Shown here one piece after another: positions 36,679-41,033 of a DNA stretch of 41,033 nt. The DNA comes from Deltaproteobacteria bacterium (GTDB taxonomy: Bacteria > Desulfobacterota > Dissulfuribacteria > Dissulfuribacterales > QOAL01). Position 1 is the first letter of the stretch, and each line of letters begins with the position of its first letter. A model generated the notes under the pieces. That model worked only from the letters and a program-made list of their open reading frames with translations. It made no database searches and was not told the DNA's origin. The stretch lies in contig WFZW01000085.1 in the NCBI GenBank assembly GCA_015489365.1, positions 1 through 41,033 of the forward strand. Reading direction: 5' to 3'. The translations under genes were made by a program, and so were the position numbers.

Positions 36679-37062
36679 TTACTTGATCTCCACCTTTGCG
36701 CCTACTGCCTCGACCTGTTCCTTGATCTTTTCTGCCTCTTCCTTGGATACCCCCTCCTTGATAGCCTTTGGCGCACTTTCAACCAATTCCTTGGCCTCTT
36801 TCAGGCCAAGACCAGTGACCGCCCTTACCTCTTTGATAACCTTGATCTTCTGGCTACCGATATCTTGAAGTATCACATCAAATTCTGTCTTCTCTTCAGC
36901 CGGGGCAGCACCACCTGCCTCGGCACCAGGTGCTGCTGCAACTGCCACAGGAGCCGCTGCACTTACACCGAACTTTTCTTCCATCTCCTTGATGAGCTCT
37001 GAAAGCTCAAGCACTGTCATATTGGATATAAACTCGATAACATCTTCCTTAGTTATAGCCAT
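36679..37062 (-). CDS. rplL: Ribosomal protein L7/L12
   Basis: A 127-residue stalk protein that recruits translation factors to the ribosome. The N-terminal dimer helix region ([21 protein letters not shown]) is followed by an Ala/Gly-rich hinge (about 33-57) and the C-terminal domain ([29 protein letters not shown]). Length and domains are normal. AGGAGGACG precedes the ATG. It lies 64 bp after rplJ. Confidence 0.98.
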   Translation of the reverse strand: MAITKEDVIEFISNMTVLELSELIKEMEEKFGVSAAAPVAVAAAPGAEAGGAAPAEEKTEFDVILQDIGSQKIKVIKEVRAVTGLGLKEAKELVESAPKAIKEGVSKEEAEKIKEQVEAVGAKVEIK

Positions 37063-37126
37063 CTTAACGTCCTCCTAAAATCTTTAAGGGCCCCCCGGGG
37101 CCAAACTTGTATTTTCTTCCTCAAAA

Positions 37127-37651
37127 TTATTGTTGTTTTGCTTCCTCGATCGCCCGAAGGGCATATAATAGTTTTCTAGGAATACCCGCGAGTACCTGAA
37201 CCAGATTGGTAGGTGTCGCCACAAGCACTGAAAGTAATTGGGCCAGCAGAACCTCACGGCTCGGCAACTTACTAAGTGCCTCGATGCCCGCTGCGTCCAT
37301 AAGCTTTCCATCGAGCATACCGATCTTTATCTCAACGGACTTATTTTCCTCTGCGAACTTGACCAGGACCTTTGCCACCGCAACGGGATCATCATAACTC
37401 ATGACCACTGCATTGGGTCCTGTAAATTGATCGGCAAGTACTTCTGCCGAGGTCCCACTAACCGCTCGCCTCAATAGGGTATTCTTGGCAACCTTGAACT
37501 CACCCTCTTTTTCCCTCAATTCTTTCCTGAGGCTGTTGGCAGCGGATACGCTTAGGCCGGAAAAACCGGTTACGATTACGCTGACCGCATTGGAAAATTT
37601 GCTGTGAAGGTCCTCAACTATGGCCTCCTTTTCATTCCGTTTTAATGCCAA
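37127..37651 (-). CDS. rplJ: Ribosomal protein L10
   Basis: A 174-residue base of the L7/L12 stalk. It starts ALKRNEKEAIVEDLH, and KNTLLRRAVSGT and SYDDPVAVAKVLVKFA are typical. The C-terminal helix binds L7/L12 dimers. Length is normal. The 436-bp upstream gap carries an L10 leader RNA, so L10 autoregulation is likely. AAAGGGGGG precedes the ATG. Confidence 0.98.
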   Translation of the reverse strand: MALKRNEKEAIVEDLHSKFSNAVSVIVTGFSGLSVSAANSLRKELREKEGEFKVAKNTLLRRAVSGTSAEVLADQFTGPNAVVMSYDDPVAVAKVLVKFAEENKSVEIKIGMLDGKLMDAAGIEALSKLPSREVLLAQLLSVLVATPTNLVQVLAGIPRKLLYALRAIEEAKQQ

Positions 37652-37710
37652 ATTTCATCCCCCCTTTCTACCATAGGCAGTTTATTTACTGCCAAAGGCA
37701 GAGGACTAAG

Positions 37711-37784
37711 TGTCTCGGTAGGTGGTGGCTTCGTTTCCTCTTAAAGCCCCCATTAAACACCTTGAAGTACCTACTGTCTTTGAC
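37711..37784 (-). ncRNA. L10 leader RNA (autoregulatory)
   Basis: On the minus strand ACAGTAGGT (5' side) and ACCTACCGAGAC (3' side) pair to form the base of a structure with internal hairpins (GGGGGCTTTA ... GAAGCCACC) about 60 bases before rplJ. This matches the L10 leader of other bacteria, where L10(L12)4 binds and represses its own operon. The following stem CTGCC/GGCAG may be an expression platform. Confidence 0.75.
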
Positions 37785-37900
37785 AAATCTTTTATCCAAA
37801 TGACCTTAACAAGGGCATTTCCTTTCTTGCCAGGTGACCTCATCGATTCTGTCCCAAAAGGGCCCCTTGGCACCGCCTTGTTTCAAGCAATAGAAAGCCC

Positions 37901-37984
37901 AAACTTTGCAACCCACATCCTCTGCGCTAACACCCCAGGGCATGAAGATACTACCCTTACCAAGGATATATTTTCACAGTAAAA
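37901..37984 (+). repeat. Dispersed intergenic repeat, copy 9 (left half)
   Basis: AAACTTTGC at the start, then AGGGCATGAAGATACT (37938-37953) and ATATATTTTCACAGTAAAA near 37966-37984, with an eight-pair stem (37943-37950 with 37969-37976). It lies in the 436-bp rplA-rplJ gap, antisense to the operon. The rest of the gap beside the L10 leader shows nothing recognisable. Confidence 0.7.
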
Positions 37985-38087
37985 GAATTCCTTGATTCAC
38001 AAATGTGATATCCTGTGGAGGTCCATGCCTTATGGAAGGCCCTTGGTCCCTATGCTAAACGTTGCCGGTCGCGAACTGGATATTATA

Positions 38088-38798
38088 TCAGGCCGCAATA
38101 TTTTTTACTTCGGCTGGGTCCAGTTTTATGCCAGGCCCCATGGTAGTAGACATGGCAAGACCGCGCACATAAGCGCCTTTACTCGTCGAGGGCTTTAACC
38201 GCTGAATCGTCTCTGCCAGGGCAGCAAAATTTTCCTTTATCTTTTCAGGACCAAAGGATACCCTGCCAATGGGTGCGTGTAGCACCCCTGCCCTATCTAC
38301 CCTGAAGTCTACTTTGCCCGCCTTGATATCCTTTACGGCCTTGGCAACATCAAAGGTTACGGTTCCAGTCTTGGCATTAGGCATCATCCCTCTAGGGCCT
38401 AGTATACGTCCCAAGCGTCCCACTACAGCCATCATATCCGGTGTTGCAACCACCTTGTCGAAGTCAAGCCATCCCTTCTGGATCTTTTCTACCAACTCCT
38501 CAGCACCAACAAAATCGGCACCGGCCTCTTCTGCCTCCTTGGCCTTCTCTCCCTTGGCAAAAACGAGTACCCGCAACTTCTTACCCGTGCCATGGGGAAG
38601 GACTACCGACCCCCTTATGTTCTGATCCGCCTTCCGTGGATCCACACCTAGATTTATGGCAACGTCAACACTTTCATCAAAATTGGCATAATGGGTACCA
38701 AGCACGGCCTGAATCGCCTCATCCAATGAATAACGTTTATTGACATCTACCTTGTTTTTTACCTGTAAATATTTTTTCCCGTGGCGTCCCATGGACAA
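38088..38798 (-). CDS. rplA: Ribosomal protein L1
   Basis: A 236-residue L1-stalk protein that helps move tRNA from the E site and can repress its own operon. It starts [15 protein letters not shown], and [52 protein letters not shown] and [14 protein letters not shown] are typical of the family. Length is normal. It starts five bases after rplK. Confidence 0.98.
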   Translation of the reverse strand: MSMGRHGKKYLQVKNKVDVNKRYSLDEAIQAVLGTHYANFDESVDVAINLGVDPRKADQNIRGSVVLPHGTGKKLRVLVFAKGEKAKEAEEAGADFVGAEELVEKIQKGWLDFDKVVATPDMMAVVGRLGRILGPRGMMPNAKTGTVTFDVAKAVKDIKAGKVDFRVDRAGVLHAPIGRVSFGPEKIKENFAALAETIQRLKPSTSKGAYVRGLAMSTTMGPGIKLDPAEVKNIAA

Positions 38799-38803
38799 CT
38801 CCT

Positions 38804-39229
38804 CTAATCTACTACCTCTATTCCCATACTACGTGCAGTACCCTCTATGGTCCGCATGGCTGCCTCGATCGTGGCAGCCGTAAGATCAGGCATCTTGGTC
38901 TTCGCTATCTCTTCCACTTGGGCCTTGGTGACCTTGCCCACCTTATCCAGGTTGGGAACACCGGAGCCCTTCTCTATTTTGGCCGCCTTTTTGAGCAGTA
39001 CAGAGGCTGGCGGCGTCTTTAAAACGAAGCTAAAGGACCGATCTGCATAGACAGTTATGACCACTGGTATGATCATACCCGGCTGGTCCGCCGTCTTGGC
39101 ATTAAATGCCTTAACGAATTCCATTATATTAACGCCGTGCTGGCCCAAAGCTGGCCCAACTGGCGGAGACGGACTCGCCTGTCCAGCAGGGATCTGCAAT
39201 TTTATAAAACCTGCAATTTTTTTCGCCAT
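38804..39229 (-). CDS. rplK: Ribosomal protein L11
   Basis: A 141-residue protein of the GTPase-associated centre. It has the proline-rich N-terminal domain ([27 protein letters not shown]) and C-terminal rRNA-binding domain ([25 protein letters not shown]). Length is normal. Spacing to rplA is five bases, so coupling is likely. Confidence 0.98.
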   Translation of the reverse strand: MAKKIAGFIKLQIPAGQASPSPPVGPALGQHGVNIMEFVKAFNAKTADQPGMIIPVVITVYADRSFSFVLKTPPASVLLKKAAKIEKGSGVPNLDKVGKVTKAQVEEIAKTKMPDLTAATIEAAMRTIEGTARSMGIEVVD

Positions 39230-39374
39230 ATTGAAAATTCTCCTTACGAAATATTTACCTGAAAATACACCTCGCTATCAGTTGCTGTATTTTCGTGTCC
39301 AGGAATGCCTTATGATAGCCTGGCAATCATGAAGTCTTAGGACAACTTGGAGGAAGGATCAGCTAAGCTCTGCC

Positions 39375-39908
39375 TCAACCGGCCTTATGGACATGACCAA
39401 ACTCCAACTCTATAGGGGTAGAGCGGCCAAAGATAGATACCAATACCCTTACCTTACCCTTTTCCGGTTTCACCTCGTCGATGATGCCGCTAAAGTTTGC
39501 AAATGGACCATCGGTAACGATTACCTTGTCCCCCTTTTCAAACCTATATTTCGGCACCGGTTTCTGGGACATCTCCTCCATGTGCCTGATGATCTTTTCA
39601 GCTTCGGCATCAGGCAATGGTACAGGATCATGTTGTCCGCCAACGAATCCAGTCACCTTTGGTGTATCTTGAACCAGGTGCCATGTATCTTTATTTAATT
39701 CCATTCTTACAAGTATGTAACCTGGATAGACCTTCCGGGAGGAGGTCTTTCTCTCCCCCTTTACGATCTCGACCACCTTCTCCGTGGGGACCACAATATT
39801 GGAGAAAAAATCTTCCATACCCCGCTGTTTGATTCTCTCTTCAAGCGAGGCCTTAACCTTGTTTTCAAAGCCAGAATAGGTATGTACTATATACCATTTA
39901 TGTGCCAT
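39375..39908 (-). CDS. nusG: Transcription termination/antitermination factor NusG
   Basis: A 177-residue factor that binds RNA polymerase and links it to Rho or the ribosome. The NGN domain begins KWYIVHTYSGFENKVKASLEERI and contains PGYILVRMELN and TPKVTGFVGG. The C-terminal KOW domain (about 122-175) has FEKGDKVIVTDGPFANFSGIIDEV. Length is normal. A likely promoter lies about 70-100 bases upstream (39976-40005). Confidence 0.98.
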   Translation of the reverse strand: MAHKWYIVHTYSGFENKVKASLEERIKQRGMEDFFSNIVVPTEKVVEIVKGERKTSSRKVYPGYILVRMELNKDTWHLVQDTPKVTGFVGGQHDPVPLPDAEAEKIIRHMEEMSQKPVPKYRFEKGDKVIVTDGPFANFSGIIDEVKPEKGKVRVLVSIFGRSTPIELEFGHVHKAG

Positions 39909-39975
39909 AAAATTGCTTTATCTCTTTCACATCTCGCTACTAAAGCCTTTGATATCGAAAATAAAACCAAGGTAG

Positions 39976-40005
39976 AATATATACTCGCCGGCAAGATAAG
40001 ATCAA
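39976..40005 (-). promoter_or_regulatory. Possible promoter for nusG
   Basis: On the minus strand TTGATC (40005-40000) is followed after 16 bases by TATATA or after 18 by TATATT, about 70 bases before the nusG start. It would give the rpl-rpo genes their own promoter, separate from secE. Confidence 0.45.
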
Positions 40006-40163
40006 AATCCCTTGTTCAACACTTCGTAAAAAGACCTTGCTATATAGGATCAATTTACCTTAACTATACATCCTAGGATAAAGGCGGTGTATTTTTATAT
40101 CCATGGACGCGGGCCGAAGAAAGTTTATCCCAAAACGGGGTACTTAGAACGATGCTACACCGG

Positions 40164-40201
40164 CATGAAGATACAGGTTTTATGGGTACTGTATTTTCAT
40201 G
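40164..40201 (+). repeat. Dispersed intergenic repeat, copy 10 (hairpin core)
   Basis: CATGAAGATACAG (40164-40176) pairs along all 13 positions with CTGTATTTTCATG (40189-40201), counting one G.U pair. It lies in the 354-bp secE-nusG gap. Apart from the nusG promoter candidate, nothing else is recognisable in that gap. Confidence 0.75.
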
Positions 40202-40262
40202 ATAGGTTACAATGCAGTTACCGGACAAAAAATTCTTTGAAAGGCCCATCCAAAACCTGGCC

Positions 40263-40595
40263 TTAACCAATCAAGAATCCCACTACCTTGGATAAGGCCA
40301 TATCCACCAATCCCAGATAACCGGTAAAAAAAATAGTGATGGCTATGACCGCACTGGTGAGTGCCACGGTTTCCTTCCTGTTTGGCCATGCTATTTTGTC
40401 GAATTCCGCCCTGACTTCCTTCAAAAATTGTACGGCATGTGCCAATTTCCCAGAAACTGTAGGTACCGTGGCTCGACTTGTTTCCTTGTTCTCTGAAGTC
40501 TTGAGCGGTGAAGGTTTGAGTACCTTGAGCGGCGTGCCACCTCTATCTTTAGTACCTTGGCTGGCCTTTAATTTTCTAAGTTTCTTTTTTGTCAA
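40263..40595 (-). CDS. secE: Preprotein translocase subunit SecE
   Basis: A 110-residue inner-membrane subunit of the SecYEG channel. The conserved region FLKEVRAEFDKIAWPNRKE is followed by a single membrane helix at about 80-104 (VALTSAVIAITIFFTGYLG). A basic, low-complexity extension of about 50 residues precedes it and is longer than in the minimal type. It sits between tRNA-Trp and nusG as usual. Confidence 0.95.
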   Translation of the reverse strand: MTKKKLRKLKASQGTKDRGGTPLKVLKPSPLKTSENKETSRATVPTVSGKLAHAVQFLKEVRAEFDKIAWPNRKETVALTSAVIAITIFFTGYLGLVDMALSKVVGFLIG

Positions 40596-40638
40596 CTTCC
40601 ACCTCTATGAAAGGCCTTAACCCTGCCTATTTAAACAA

Positions 40639-40714
40639 TGGCAGGCCAGGAGGGACTCGAACCCCCAACACCCGGATTTGGAGTCCGGTGCTCTACCATT
40701 AGAGCTACTGGCCT
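40639..40714 (-). tRNA. tRNA-Trp (anticodon CCA)
   Basis: Minus-strand cloverleaf with acceptor stem AGGCCAG/CTGGCCT, anticodon stem CCGGA/TCCGG around loop CTCCAAA (anticodon CCA), GGTTCGAGTC in the T loop, discriminator G and encoded CCA at 40641-40639. It lies between rpmG and secE, a common position. Confidence 0.97.
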
Positions 40715-40750
40715 GCATAGCATATACGTATTTATAAGTAAGACTTAGAA

Positions 40751-40900
40751 TTACTTAATTTCCTTATGCAAGGTATGCTTTCTGTCGAAGGGGCAATACT
40801 TCTTTAATTCCAATTTGTCTGGCGTGGTCCGCTTGTTCTTGGTAGTGGTATAGTTTCGCCGTTTACATACTGTACATGCCAAGGTAATTATCTCTCTCAT
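40751..40900 (-). CDS. rpmG: Ribosomal protein L33
   Basis: A 49-residue protein of the large subunit: [17 protein letters not shown], then [18 protein letters not shown] and [14 protein letters not shown]. Cys9, Cys12 and Cys36 are kept, but the fourth zinc ligand is replaced by Asp39, as in several deltaproteobacteria. Too short for most gene finders, it is found by reading upstream of tRNA-Trp. Confidence 0.95.
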   Translation of the reverse strand: MREIITLACTVCKRRNYTTTKNKRTTPDKLELKKYCPFDRKHTLHKEIK

Positions 40901-40916
40901 CTGAAATATTTCCCCT

Positions 40917-41033
40917 TTATTCCATTATCTTGCTAACCACTCCTGCGCCCACTGTCCGGCCGCCTTCACGGATAGCAAAACGAAGACCTTCCTCCATGGC
41001 TATGGGCTGAATCAAAGAGGCATCTATAGTCAC
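40917..41033 (-). CDS. tuf: Elongation factor Tu, C-terminal end (partial)
   Basis: The last 38 residues of EF-Tu, running off the window: [13 protein letters not shown], then [20 protein letters not shown] and SKIME before the TAA. EF-Tu carries aminoacyl-tRNA to the ribosome. It lies 16 bp upstream of rpmG in the same direction, the standard order. The 5' part is outside the window. Confidence 0.97.
   Translation of the reverse strand: MTIDASLIQPIAMEEGLRFAIREGGRTVGAGVVSKIME

Overview
The window reads as chromosomal DNA of an anaerobic Desulfobacterota (deltaproteobacterial) bacterium. Supporting signs are a ferredoxin-dependent indolepyruvate oxidoreductase (iorAB), a CooT-type small nickel protein, a NapH-like 4Fe-4S membrane protein, a DUF3373-type outer-membrane protein, and the conserved order tuf-rpmG-trnW-secE-nusG-rplKAJL-rpoBC. 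A closer relation to small-genome sulfur-metabolising lineages is only a guess.

Layout. (1) 1-1440 is mobile-element debris: the 3' end of a group II intron (D4 base, D5, D6, minus strand) next to a decayed IS21 element (istB and istA with frameshifts, stops and a lost catalytic core). (2) 1432-7056 holds the NapH-like protein, a conserved protein of unknown function, a PhoR-like sensor kinase with an odd insertion in its ATP lid, a VOC-methyltransferase fusion, and tRNA-Arg(CCG). (3) 7146-12895, plus strand: an orphan hydantoinase-B-like protein, a class V aminotransferase, serA and a lipoprotein. The aminotransferase-serA pair looks like a serine pathway without classical SerC. (4) 13225-16394: iorA (without its ferredoxin domain), iorB, a small lipoprotein and scpB. 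(5) 16649-22218: eno, cooT-like plus a small partner, thrC, a CsgG-like lipoprotein and a CbpA-type J protein. (6) 22717-27880: an LD-carboxypeptidase, a class II aldolase overlapping a divergent MoaE, an outer-membrane protein, an FmdB zinc ribbon and a methyltransferase. (7) 27910-41033, minus strand: the transcription/translation supercluster rpoC, rpoB, rplL, rplJ, rplA, rplK, nusG, secE, trnW, rpmG and the 3' end of tuf.

The most unusual feature is a family of degenerate intergenic repeats of up to about 190 bp. At least ten full or half copies occur, all in the same orientation whatever the strand of the neighbouring genes. Several contain a hairpin whose arms differ between copies but still pair. 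They sit even inside the secE-rpoC cluster, where gaps are unusually long. That cluster also carries an L10 leader RNA before rplJ and a 35-bp perfect palindrome between rplL and rpoB, which looks like an attenuator.

No CRISPR array, prophage or recognisable defence system was seen.
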